From assembly GCA_963834425.1 (NCBI GenBank), contig CAWIBR010000008.1, positions 124,001 through 188,000 of the forward strand: a stretch of DNA of 64,000 nt, given 5' to 3'. Positions within the stretch are counted from its first letter, which is position 1. Every line of letters begins with the position of its first letter. The stretch is from CAVURS01 sp963834425 (lineage in GTDB: Bacteria > Actinomycetota > Actinomycetes > Actinomycetales > CAVURS01). Below the pieces are notes generated by a model. That model did no database searches. It saw only the letters and a program-made list of their open reading frames with translations, and had not been told where the DNA came from. This document shows, piece by piece, positions 45,026-53,364 of the stretch. The position numbers and the translations under genes are program-made.

Positions 45026-45432
45026 GCCGCCCGGGCGCGACGGCCGCGCGCTACGTGCAGGACTCGGTCAGCACCGCCTCGCCCGGCCGGCTGCTCGTCA
45101 TGCTCTATGACCGGCTGGCCCTCGACCTGGTGCAGGCCGGCGACGCACTCGCACGGGCCGATCGCAGCACCGCCCACCAGCGGCTGCTGCACGCCCAGCG
45201 GATCGTCACCGAGCTCTCGACGACGCTGGACCACACGGCCGGCTGGTCGGGCAGCGTCGGCCTGGCCTCGCTCTACGCCTGGCTCGGTTCGGAGCTGGTG
45301 TGGGTCAACATCCACGGCGACCAGGCCCGTCTGCGCGGGTGCGTCGCCGTGGTCGAACCCCTGCGCGACTCGTGGCGGGCCGCCCTGGTCTCGACGTCCG
45401 CGATCACCGCCGACGAGCGTCTGGTCGGCTGA
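45022..45432 (+). CDS. fliS: FliS, flagellin export chaperone
   Basis: GTG 45022 overlaps the fliD stop: MSRPGATAARYVQDSVSTAS then PGRLLVMLYDRLALDLVQAG, the FliS signature (sP..Li.mLydga). HAQRIVTELSTTLDHTAGWS and LASLYAWLGSELVWVNIHGD follow. 136 residues, typical length. Binds the flagellin C-terminal helix. Confidence 0.93.
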   Translation: MSRPGATAARYVQDSVSTASPGRLLVMLYDRLALDLVQAGDALARADRSTAHQRLLHAQRIVTELSTTLDHTAGWSGSVGLASLYAWLGSELVWVNIHGDQARLRGCVAVVEPLRDSWRAALVSTSAITADERLVG

Positions 45433-45434
45433 CC

Positions 45435-45815
45435 ATGACGCCCCCTGGTGCGGTGGAGTCGGCGAGCGCGACGGCCAGCATGACCGGACTGGCCGAGCCG
45501 ATCGACTGGACGGCCGCCTGGGCCCAGGCCCTGGACCGGCTCGAGCTGGACGTCGAGGAGACCGAGCGGTTGCTCACCGGCAACAGTCCGTCCTCGGCCC
45601 AGACCCAGGCATCCCGGTGGGTGGCGCCGACCGATCTCGGGCCGTTGCCGGAGTCACTCCAGGAGCGGGCGATCCGGGTGCACGCCCGGCAGATCGAGAC
45701 CGGCCGACGGCTCGCGCTGGCCCTCGGCGCTACGCGGCGTGAGAGCGATCTCGCTCACCGTCTGTCACAGGTCGGCACTCATCACTCACCGTTATACGTC
45801 GATCACCTGATGTAG
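45435..45815 (+). CDS. small protein of unknown function in FliT position
   Basis: 126 residues from ATG 45435, 2 bp after fliS: MTPPGAVESASATASMTGLA, WTAAWAQALDRLELDVEETE, then LQERAIRVHARQIETGRRLA, two likely helices. No clear similarity that I recognise; position directly after fliD-fliS is that of FliT-type chaperones in other bacteria, and the helical length fits. It ends before a 220-bp gap that precedes flgB. Confidence 0.7.
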   Translation: MTPPGAVESASATASMTGLAEPIDWTAAWAQALDRLELDVEETERLLTGNSPSSAQTQASRWVAPTDLGPLPESLQERAIRVHARQIETGRRLALALGATRRESDLAHRLSQVGTHHSPLYVDHLM

Positions 45816-45964
45816 TTGCTCTCGAGCGGTTCGTGCTTGAGCGGCCGTCCCGGGTATCGCCCGATCGGCCGAACGCACCCCGGCGGCAGGCTCGTCCGAA
45901 CGGGCAAGAAATCCGGCCTCCTCGCTACAGTCCGCTACACCTCTGCCGACAACAACTGGGAGCG

Positions 45965-46038
45965 ACGGATCGCTCATTGTCGGCCATGGACTGGCCTCCA
46001 GCGCGGTTCCCCGGCCGCCACTTCAGGGAGCGATCCGT
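45965..46038 (+). promoter_or_regulatory. inverted repeat that could mask the flgB ribosome binding site
   Basis: ACGGATCGCTC (45965-45975) is exactly complementary to GAGCGATCCGT (46028-46038). The right arm covers the end of the Shine-Dalgarno AGGGAG (46025-46030) and the first two bases of the flgB GTG (46037). In RNA this would fold an 11-bp stem closing a 52-nt loop. The rest of the 45816-45964 gap shows GCCGAACG at 45868 without a TCAC partner and no clear promoter. Confidence 0.55.
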
Positions 46039-46384
46039 GTTCGACAACGTCACGACAACGTCGCTGACGAGCGCCTTGGACAACCTCGCGCTGCGCCAGC
46101 GGGTCACCGCCGACAACATCGCCAATATCGAGACGCCGAACTTCCACGCCAAGCGTGTCGAGTTCGAGTCCGCCCTCGCTGACAACGTCTCCAGCGGTGG
46201 GGACGGTGACGTCCAGGCCACCGTCGCCGAGTCCCTCGAGCCCACGCGGGAGGACGGCAACAACGTCAACCTCGACACCGAGACGATGTCCGACATCGAC
46301 ACCGGCCTGCGCTACCAGCTGGCGCTGAACGCGATGAACTCGCAGTTCGCCGTGATGAAGACCGCGATCGGCAGCGGGTCATGA
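46037..46384 (+). CDS. flgB: FlgB, proximal rod protein
   Basis: GTG 46037, six bases after AGGGAG: MFDNVTTTSLTSALDNLALR then QRVTADNIANIETPNFHAKR, the rod-family signature ANIAN-x-xTP-x-(F/Y). End IDTGLRYQLALNAMNSQFAV MKTAIGSGS. 115 residues, somewhat shorter than E. coli FlgB (138). Overlaps flgC by ATGA. First gene of the long rightward basal-body run. Confidence 0.93.
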   Translation: MFDNVTTTSLTSALDNLALRQRVTADNIANIETPNFHAKRVEFESALADNVSSGGDGDVQATVAESLEPTREDGNNVNLDTETMSDIDTGLRYQLALNAMNSQFAVMKTAIGSGS

Positions 46385-46788
46385 GCATCTTCGAGAGCCT
46401 CGGCATCGCCGGCACCGGCGTCACCGTCTATCGCAAGTGGATGGACGCGGTCTCCGACAACATCGCGAACCTCAACACGGTCAAACCCACCAGCCAGTCG
46501 GCCTTCCAGGCGCGCTACGTCATCGCCAGCTCGATCGAGGGCGGCGACTCCGGCGAGGGCGCGCAGGTCTCCGGCGTCGCCTACGGCAGTGCGACCGGCC
46601 GCCTGGTCTACGACCCGAGCAACCCGTTGGCCGACAAGAAGGGCTACGTCCGCTACCCGGACATCGACCTCTCCTCGCAGATGACGCAGCTGATCATGGC
46701 CCAGCGCGGCTACCAGGCGAACCTGGCCGTCATCGACCGGGCCAAGGACGCCTACAACGCGGCCCTCCAACTGGGGCGTGACGCATGA
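46381..46788 (+). CDS. flgC: FlgC, proximal rod protein
   Basis: 135 residues from ATG 46381: MSIFESLGIAGTGVTVYRKW, MDAVSDNIANLNTVKPTSQS, AFQARYVIASSIEGG, and the C-terminal rod helix MTQLIMAQRGYQANLAVIDR. Overlaps flgB and fliE by 4 bp each. Confidence 0.95.
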   Translation: MSIFESLGIAGTGVTVYRKWMDAVSDNIANLNTVKPTSQSAFQARYVIASSIEGGDSGEGAQVSGVAYGSATGRLVYDPSNPLADKKGYVRYPDIDLSSQMTQLIMAQRGYQANLAVIDRAKDAYNAALQLGRDA

Positions 46789-47123
46789 GCGGCGTGAGCC
46801 CGATCGGCGCCGGCGTCGGCGGCATCGCGCCGGTCACCGGGGTCACTGGCGTCAGCGGAGTCACCTCGACCGACAGCACGAGCGGGGCGACCGGCGGTTC
46901 CGGCGCATCGTTCGCCAACGTCCTCGGCCAGGGCCTGCAGAGCCTGCAGTCCGCACAGTCGACGGCCGACAACCTTTCGGTCCAGGCCGCCACCGGCACG
47001 CTGACCAACGCGCACGACCTGATGATCGCGACGGCCCAGGCCCAGCTCGCGACCCAGCTCACGGTTGCCTTGCGGGACAAGGCTGTTGACGCCTTCAACG
47101 AGATCATGAGGATGCAGCTCTGA
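46785..47123 (+). CDS. fliE: FliE, MS-ring/rod adaptor
   Basis: 112 residues from ATG 46785. A Gly/Ser/Thr-rich first third, then FANVLGQGLQSLQSAQSTAD, TLTNAHDLMIATAQAQLATQ, LRDKAVDAFNEIMRMQL, the FliE signature (vHdvmia.e.a.ls......vr.K..eaYqeimrm). Shares one base with fliF. Confidence 0.95.
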   Translation: MSGVSPIGAGVGGIAPVTGVTGVSGVTSTDSTSGATGGSGASFANVLGQGLQSLQSAQSTADNLSVQAATGTLTNAHDLMIATAQAQLATQLTVALRDKAVDAFNEIMRMQL

Positions 47124-48749
47124 TGCCCACGCAGCTCACGGCGATGCTTCGCCGGACGACGCGCACCGTCTCCGGCTTCACGGTCGGGCAGAAGGTCGTC
47201 TCGGTCCTCGTGGTCCTCGGCCTGCTCCTCGGCGGCCTGGCCTTCACCCGTTGGGCCTCCGCGCCGAGCTACACGCCGCTCTTCAGCAACCTGGCCGGCA
47301 GCGACGCCTCGGCCATCGTCGACAAGCTCAACACCGACGGCGTGAAGTACCAGCTCACCGACGGCGGCCAGACCATCATGGTGCCGCAGAAGGACGTGTA
47401 CGCCGAGCGGATCAAGCTCTCGGGCGACGGCCTGCCCTCGGCCAAGAACACCGGCTACTCACTGCTGGACCAGCAGGGCGTCACCGCCTCGCAGTTCCAG
47501 CAGCAGGTCGCCTACCAGCGGGCGATGGAGGGTGAGCTCGACAACACCATCGAGGCGATCGGCGGCGTCCAGACCGCGATCGTGCACCTGGCCATCCCGC
47601 AGCAGGACGTCTTCCTGGACGACTCGCAGAAGCCGAGCGCCTCGGTGCTGGTCAACACCTCGCAGGGCGCCCAGCTCACCCAGCAGCAGGTGCAGAGCAT
47701 CGTGCACCTCGTCTCCTCGAGCATCGAGGGGATGGACTCCTCGGAGGTCACCGTCGTCGACGGCCAGGGCCACCTGCTCTCGGCAGCGGGCGACGGCACG
47801 GACAGCGCGGTCTCGGCCGACCTGGCCAGCAACGAGCGCACCAGTGAGACCGACCAGTACGACAGCCAGGTCGAGAGCTCGCTGCAGTCGGTCCTCGACC
47901 AGATCGTCGGCCCGGGCCACGCGGTCGCCAAGGTGACCGCCCAGCTCGACCTCGACGACACCAACACGACGACCGAGACGATGGTCGCGCCGAGCGCCAC
48001 CGCGCCACCGTTGTCCTACAGCAAGACCAGCGAGACGCTCGCCAACGGGTCGTCGTCCAGCGCCACCGGCGTTCTCGGGCCGGACAACATCGCCGTACCG
48101 ACCGGCTCGGCGACCGGGGGCACGCAGCAACAACGGCTACGTCAAGACCTCCGAGACCGCCGACAGCCCCTACGGCAAGATCACCGAACAGCGGAAGTCG
48201 ACGCCGGGCGCCGTGACCAAGCAGTCCGTCGCGGTCGTCGTCGACTCGGCCGTCAAGGGCGTCAACCTCACCACCCTGCAGCAGGCGCTGACCTCGGCGG
48301 CCGGCGTCGACACCACGCGCGGCGACACGATCTCGGTGACGAGCATGCCGTTCGACACGACCGCGGCCAAGACGGCCAAGCAGCAGCTCGCGGCCGCGGC
48401 GTCGGCCAAGACCCGCGACCAGTTCTTCGGGATGATCAAGACCGCCGCCATCGCGCTGCTCGTCCTGCTGGTCCTCGGCGTCGCGTTCCTGATGAGCCGC
48501 AAGCGCACGACCACCGAGCGCGAGACGCTCGACCTCGAGCTGTTCGAGAACGCCCACCGCCTGCCCGCGGCGATCGCGGCCGGGTCCTCGGCGGCGGCCA
48601 GCGGGCATGTGCTGCCTGCCGGCCCGGACCTGCAGGGTGGCACGCCCGAGCTGGTCGAGCGCCGCCACGCCGTGCACGCTCTGGTCGAGCGCCAGCCCGA
48701 CGAGGTCGCCGAGCTGCTCCGCGGCTGGCTCGCGGACCGGAGGGGCTGA
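47123..48749 (+). CDS. fliF: FliF, MS-ring protein (one frameshift)
   Basis: Membrane ring on which the motor assembles. ATG 47123: MPTQLTAMLRRTTRTVSGFT, TM1 VVSVLVVLGLLLGGLAFTRW, ring-building motifs YTPLFSNLAGSDASAIVDKL, GVTASQFQQQVAYQRAMEGE, VHLAIPQQDVFLDDSQKPSA then SVLVNT. One extra C near 48125-48132 breaks the frame after GGT; reading on gives NNGYVKTSETADSPYGKITE and TM2 IKTAAIALLVLLVLGVAFLM, then a C-terminal FliG-binding tail ending LADRRG at 48749. About 541 residues; 1627 nt = 3n+1. Confidence 0.95.
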
Positions 48750-48751
48750 CC

Positions 48752-49768
48752 ATGCCCTCCACGGACGCCGCGATCACCGGACCGCGCAAGGCGGCCGTGC
48801 TGCTGCTGCAGCTCGGCCGCGACGGCGCGGCTCAGGTGATGAACCGGCTCTCGCCCGGCGAGGTCGAGGAGATCACGACCGAGATCGTCCGGCTGCGCTC
48901 GGTCGACACCGAGACGGCCGAGACGGTGCTGAGCGAGTTCCAAGGCCTGATGACCAACGGGGGAGCGGGTGTCGGCGGGATCGGCGCCGCGCAAAGCATC
49001 CTCGAGTCGGCCATGGGCCACGACCACGCCTCGCAGATCCTCGGCCGGCTGGCCGAGGCGAGCGTCAGCCAGCCGTTCGCGTTCCTGGCCGACGCCGACC
49101 CCAAGCTGCTGTTGACCTTCCTGGTCGACGAGCACCCGCAGACCATCGCGCTGGTCCTCGCGCACCTGCGCACCGACCAGGCCTCGGCCATCCTGTCCGG
49201 CCTCGATGCGCAGACGCAGGTCGCCGTCGCGCAGCGGATCGGCGCGATGGAGAGCGCGGCTCCCGACCAGGTGCGCCTGGTCGCCGACGTGCTGCGCCGC
49301 CGGGCCTCCTCGCTGCTGCAGCCGAGCAGCGCCAGCGCCCGGGTCGGCGGCGTCCAACCGCTGGTCGACATCATCAACCGGGCCGACCCGGCGACCGAGC
49401 GCACCATCCTGGAGAGCCTCGAGCAGCAGGACCCGGCGCTGGCCGAGGAGATCCGCAAGCGGCTGTTCGTCTTCGACGACATCGTCACGCTCGAGGACAA
49501 GGGCGTGCAGCTGGTGCTGCGGCAGGTCGACAACGCGGTGCTCGCCGTGGCGCTCAAGGGCGTCTCGACGACCGTCCGCGACAAGGTGCTCGGCAACGTC
49601 TCAGAACGCGCTCGCGAGAACCTCGAGGAGGAGATCGATCTCCTCGGGCCGCAACGGCTTTCGGCGGTGCAAGAGGCTCAGGCCGCCGTCGTGCAGATCA
49701 TCCGCACGCTGGAGCAGTCCGGCGAGATCGTCCTGCGGCGGGGAGGCGACGATGAGCTCGTCGACTGA
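48752..49768 (+). CDS. fliG: FliG, motor switch protein
   Basis: Transmits torque from MotA to the rotor. Unbroken 338-residue frame from ATG 48752: TGPRKAAVLLLQLGRDGAAQ, LSPGEVEEITTEIVRLRSVD, FLVDEHPQTIALVLAHLRTD (the EHPQTIA motif), RLFVFDDIVTLEDKGVQLVL with the charged torque helix, and VSERARENLEEEIDLLGPQR. Two bases after fliF; its end overlaps fliH by 17 bp. Confidence 0.97.
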   Translation: MPSTDAAITGPRKAAVLLLQLGRDGAAQVMNRLSPGEVEEITTEIVRLRSVDTETAETVLSEFQGLMTNGGAGVGGIGAAQSILESAMGHDHASQILGRLAEASVSQPFAFLADADPKLLLTFLVDEHPQTIALVLAHLRTDQASAILSGLDAQTQVAVAQRIGAMESAAPDQVRLVADVLRRRASSLLQPSSASARVGGVQPLVDIINRADPATERTILESLEQQDPALAEEIRKRLFVFDDIVTLEDKGVQLVLRQVDNAVLAVALKGVSTTVRDKVLGNVSERARENLEEEIDLLGPQRLSAVQEAQAAVVQIIRTLEQSGEIVLRRGGDDELVD

Positions 49769-50426
49769 CGTCGTCAGCGCCTTCCACCCGGCCCGCTTCG
49801 GGCTGGCGGTGGAGGCCGACGACGTGCGCGCCGAGGCGCGAGCCACGGGCTACGCCGCGGGCTGGGCCGAGGGTCGCCGCGCGGCCGCCGAGCAGGCCGC
49901 CGCCGAGCTGGCCCGGCTGCGAGCCGAGGACGCACGGCTGCGCCAGACCGCCCGCTCGCGGGCCGACGCCGCCATCACCGCGGCCGTGCAGGACTGGAAC
50001 GACCGCACCACACCCGTGCTCGATGACCTGGCCGACCTCGTCGTCGACGCCACCCTGGCGCTGGCCGAGGCCGTCGTCGGTCGCGAGCTGGGCGCGGTCG
50101 TGGCGCCGGAGCGGGCCCGGCTGGCCCTGCGTCGCGCGCTGGCCCCACTCGCGCCGGGGGCGCCGATCCGGTTGCGGATGAACCCCGACGACCTGGCGGC
50201 TCTGGACGACAGCGAGGGCAGCGACGCCGTCGTTGGCGCCGATGACGCGCTGATGCCTACGGGCACGGGCGGCGCGCTGGCCGAGATCTTCGAGGGCCGA
50301 CTGGTCGAGCTCGTCGCCGACGCCGGGTTGCGCAGCGGCGACGCCATTGCTGAGCAGGACGGCGCGACGGTCGACGCTCGGGTCGCCAGCGCACTGGCCC
50401 GGGCCCGGGCGGTGGCCCAGGGATGA
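49752..50426 (+). CDS. fliH: FliH, export ATPase regulator
   Basis: 224 residues from ATG 49752, inside the fliG end: MSSSTDVVSAFHPARFGLAV, an Ala/Glu/Arg-rich coiled coil GYAAGWAEGRRAAAEQAAAE then LARLRAEDARLRQTARSRAD, and a FliH-like C-terminal domain LADLVVDATLALAEAVVGRE, IRLRMNPDDLAAL. FliH binds FliI and docks it at the export gate. Overlaps fliI by 4 bp. Confidence 0.88.
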   Translation: MSSSTDVVSAFHPARFGLAVEADDVRAEARATGYAAGWAEGRRAAAEQAAAELARLRAEDARLRQTARSRADAAITAAVQDWNDRTTPVLDDLADLVVDATLALAEAVVGRELGAVVAPERARLALRRALAPLAPGAPIRLRMNPDDLAALDDSEGSDAVVGADDALMPTGTGGALAEIFEGRLVELVADAGLRSGDAIAEQDGATVDARVASALARARAVAQG

Positions 50427-51773
50427 GCTCCGTCGTCGCGACCCGGCTGCAGGCCGCGGTTCTTGCTGCCCGACCGGTTCCGACCGGTCGGGTGCGGGCC
50501 GTGGTCGGGCTGGTCGTGCACGTCGAGGGTTTGGCCGCCGCGGTCGGGGAGCTCGTGCGGCTGGGCTCAGCCGAGAGCGAGATCCGGTCGGGCAGTGGCG
50601 AGCTCGTCGCCGAGGTCGTCTCGGTGTCTGCTGGTTCGCTGGCCTGCATGCCGCTCGGGCCCCTGCGCGGACTCCGCGTCGGGGACCCGGCTGTCGCCCT
50701 GGGCCATGCCTTGCAGGTCCGGGCGGGCCGCGACCTGTTGGGCCGCGTGCTCGACGGCCTCGGCCGGCCGATCGACGGCGGCCCGGCGCTGACCGGCAGC
50801 CTGGTCGATGTCGATCATGACGCGCCGGGACCGCTTGCGCGGCAACGGGTTCGTGAGCCGCTCACCCTCGGGCGTCCGAGCCTTGGACTCGCTCGTCGCC
50901 GCTGGCCGTGGCCAACGCCTCGGTCTGTTTGCCGGCTCCGGCGTCGGCAAGTCGACCTTGCTGTCCATGGTCGCCAAGGGCAACTCGGCTCCGGTCACCG
51001 TGCTGTCCCTCGTCGGAGAGCGCGGCCGCGAGGTGCGGGAGTTTCTCGAGGACGACCTCGGCCCCGAGGGCATGGCGCGCGCTGTCGCCGTCGTGGCCAC
51101 CTCGGACGCGCCTCCGGTCGTGCGACTGCGCAGCGCCTTCGTCGCGACCCGGATCGCCGAGTGGTTCCGCGACCAGGGCCAGGACGTGCTGCTGCTGATG
51201 GACTCGCTGACCCGGGTGGCGATGGCCCAACGCGAGGTCGGACTGTCGGCCGGCGAGCCCCCGGCCTCGCGGGGTTACCCGCCGTCGACCTTCGCGCTGC
51301 TGCCCCGGCTGTTGGAGCGGTCCGGCCCCGGCTCGACCGCGTCGATCACGGGGATCTACACCGTGCTCGTCGAGGGGGACGACCACAACGAGCCGATCGC
51401 CGATGCGGCCCGGTCGATCCTGGACGGGCACGTCGCGCTGGACCGCCGCCTGGCCACGGCTGGGCATTTCCCGAGCATCGATGTCCTGGAGTCGATCTCG
51501 CGGGTCGCTCCTGCGGTCACGACAGCGGAGCAGCAGGCCGCGGCCCGAGCGTTGCGACGCCTGCTTGCTGCGCATCGCGACGCCAAGGAGCTGATCGAGG
51601 TCGGCGCCTACGTCGCCGGAGCCGACCCCGAGGTCGACGCCGCGCGCGCGCTCTGGCCGGAGATCGAGGCCTTCCTGCAGCAGGATCGCGACGACCGCTC
51701 GACCTCAGAGCAGGCCTGGGCCGGCCTGGCCGCGCTCGTCGGTCGGCTCGAGGCGCTGGGGGTCCTGCGATGA
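50423..51773 (+). CDS. fliI: FliI, flagellum-specific ATPase (one frameshift)
   Basis: ATG 50423: MSSVVATRLQAAVLAARPVP, then LLGRVLDGLGRPIDGGPALT. After REPLTL one extra G near 50874 (CTCGGGCGTCC) shifts the frame; it continues GVRALDSLVAAGRGQRLGLF, Walker A AGSGVGKSTLL, LVGERGREVREFLEDDL, Walker B VLLLMDSLTRVAMAQREVGL, SRGYPPSTFALLPRLLERSG. About 450 residues, 1351 nt = 3n+1. Powers export of rod, hook and filament proteins. Confidence 0.95.
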
Positions 51774-52210
51774 ACGGCCGCACCCTGTCCCGCCTCCTTC
51801 GGCTGCGTCAGCTGCAGCACGACGGCGCCAAGGCGACCCTGGCGAGGGCCAACGACGTCAAGCGATCCGCCGAGAACGACAGCGTCCAGCGGGCCGAGGT
51901 GCTCCAGTCGCTGCACCTGCCCGACCGGGCCGATGCTGCAACCTTTCTGGCCATGACCGCCTCGCGGCAGTCGGCCGCGATCGCCGTACGCGACAGCGCC
52001 GAGCTCGTCCGCCTGGCGACCGCTGGGGCAGAGGCCGCGACCGCTGATTGGGCTCGGGCGCGGGCCGCGGCGCGCGGACTGGAACGACTCGAGGAGCGCC
52101 AGCGCGAGCTGCACGCCCGCGAGCTCCAGGCTCGCGAGCAGCGCGAGCAGGACGACCGCTCGGCGACCCGGGCCGGCAACGCGGCCCGGCACCCAGGGGA
52201 GCGGGCATGA
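51770..52210 (+). CDS. fliJ: FliJ-like export protein
   Basis: 146 residues from ATG 51770 overlapping fliI: MNGRTLSRLLRLRQLQHDGA, an almost wholly helical, charged protein ending LERLEERQRELHARELQARE QREQDD. Coiled-coil character, length and place between fliI and the wall hydrolase gene fit FliJ, which forms the stalk inside the FliI hexamer. Sequence identity in this family is weak, so the name rests partly on position. Confidence 0.8.
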   Translation: MNGRTLSRLLRLRQLQHDGAKATLARANDVKRSAENDSVQRAEVLQSLHLPDRADAATFLAMTASRQSAAIAVRDSAELVRLATAGAEAATADWARARAAARGLERLEERQRELHARELQAREQREQDDRSATRAGNAARHPGERA

Positions 52211-53364
52211 GCATCGACGTGGTCGAGAGCCGGATCGCGACCCTGCAGAGCCAGCTGGCCGCACTCGCGGCCGGCCAGACTCCCTCGGTCGGCGCGGCGC
52301 CGGCCGATGCGGCCAGCACCCTCGCCTTCTCGGACGTGCTCGACGCCCAGAACGGCGACCTGTCCAGCCTGCTCGACCAGGTCGGCGGCGGGGTCAGCGC
52401 GTCCGGCAGCCCCGCCGGCACGGACGGCACGGACAGCGCTGCGCTCAGCGCTCTGGGTGGCGGCACCGACTCGCTGAGCTCGTTGCTGGGCGGCGCTTCG
52501 GCGACCTCCGGGACCGACCTGCCCGGGACCGACCGGTCGGGGACGTCCGGCCCGACGGGCACCGACGTCGTCTCGGACGCCGAGCGCTACCTCGGCGTGC
52601 CCTACCAGTGGGGCGGCACCAACCCGGCGACCGGGCTGGACTGCTCCGGGTTGGTCCAGCGAGTGATGAAGGACCTCGGCGTCTCGATGCCCCGGACCGT
52701 GGCCCAGCAGCGCAATGTCGGCCAGCCCGTCGACTCCCTCAAGGACGCCAAGCCGGGCGACCTGCTGGTCTTCGGCTCGCACCACATCGGCATCTACGTT
52801 GGCGGCGGCAAGATGCTGCACGCGCCGCACACCGGCGACCACGTGCGGATCTCCGACGTCTACGAGACGCCGACCCGGATCCGCCGGGTGCTGCCCAGTG
52901 GCAGCTCCACCGGGGCCACGGCCGTCAATGCGCTGGATAGCCTGCGCCCGGCGGCGTTGCGGCAGAGCACATCCACCGGGTCCAGCGGATCGGGCCACCA
53001 GTTCGACGCGCTCTTCGCGAGTGCGACCCAGAAGTACGACCTGCCCTCCGGCCTGCTGCGCGCGGTGGCCTCCGTCGAGTCGAGCTTCAACCCCAACGCC
53101 GTCAGCCCGGCGGGAGCGCAGGGCCTGATGCAGCTCATGCCCGGCACCGCCCGCGGCCTCGGCGTCAACGCGATGAACCCGACCCAGGCCGTCGATGGCG
53201 CCGGCCGGATGCTCTCCGGGCTGATCCACGAGTTCGGCTCGGTGAAGCTCGCCATCGCGGCGTACAACGCGGGACCCGGAGCGGTGAAGAAGTACGGCGG
53301 GGTGCCGCCGTACGCCGAGACCCAGAGCTATGTCCGCAAGGTCACGTCCCGGATGGAGAGCTGA
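52207..53364 (+). CDS. bifunctional NlpC/P60 + SLT peptidoglycan hydrolase in FlgJ position
   Basis: 385 residues from ATG 52207. After an Ala/Ser/Gly-rich lead (1-115) an NlpC/P60 endopeptidase domain: DAERYLGVPYQWGGTNPATG then LDCSGLVQRVMKDLGVSMPR (catalytic Cys), GDLLVFGSHHIGIYVGGGKM then LHAPHTGDHV (catalytic His). Then a Ser/Thr linker and a lytic transglycosylase domain: YDLPSGLLRAVASVESSFNP (catalytic Glu), NAVSPAGAQGLMQLMPGTAR, KLAIAAYNAGPGAVKKYGGV. It cuts both peptide and glycan. No signal peptide is visible, so export through the flagellar apparatus, as for FlgJ, is likely. Shares overlaps with fliJ and fliK. Confidence 0.92.
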   Translation: MSIDVVESRIATLQSQLAALAAGQTPSVGAAPADAASTLAFSDVLDAQNGDLSSLLDQVGGGVSASGSPAGTDGTDSAALSALGGGTDSLSSLLGGASATSGTDLPGTDRSGTSGPTGTDVVSDAERYLGVPYQWGGTNPATGLDCSGLVQRVMKDLGVSMPRTVAQQRNVGQPVDSLKDAKPGDLLVFGSHHIGIYVGGGKMLHAPHTGDHVRISDVYETPTRIRRVLPSGSSTGATAVNALDSLRPAALRQSTSTGSSGSGHQFDALFASATQKYDLPSGLLRAVASVESSFNPNAVSPAGAQGLMQLMPGTARGLGVNAMNPTQAVDGAGRMLSGLIHEFGSVKLAIAAYNAGPGAVKKYGGVPPYAETQSYVRKVTSRMES

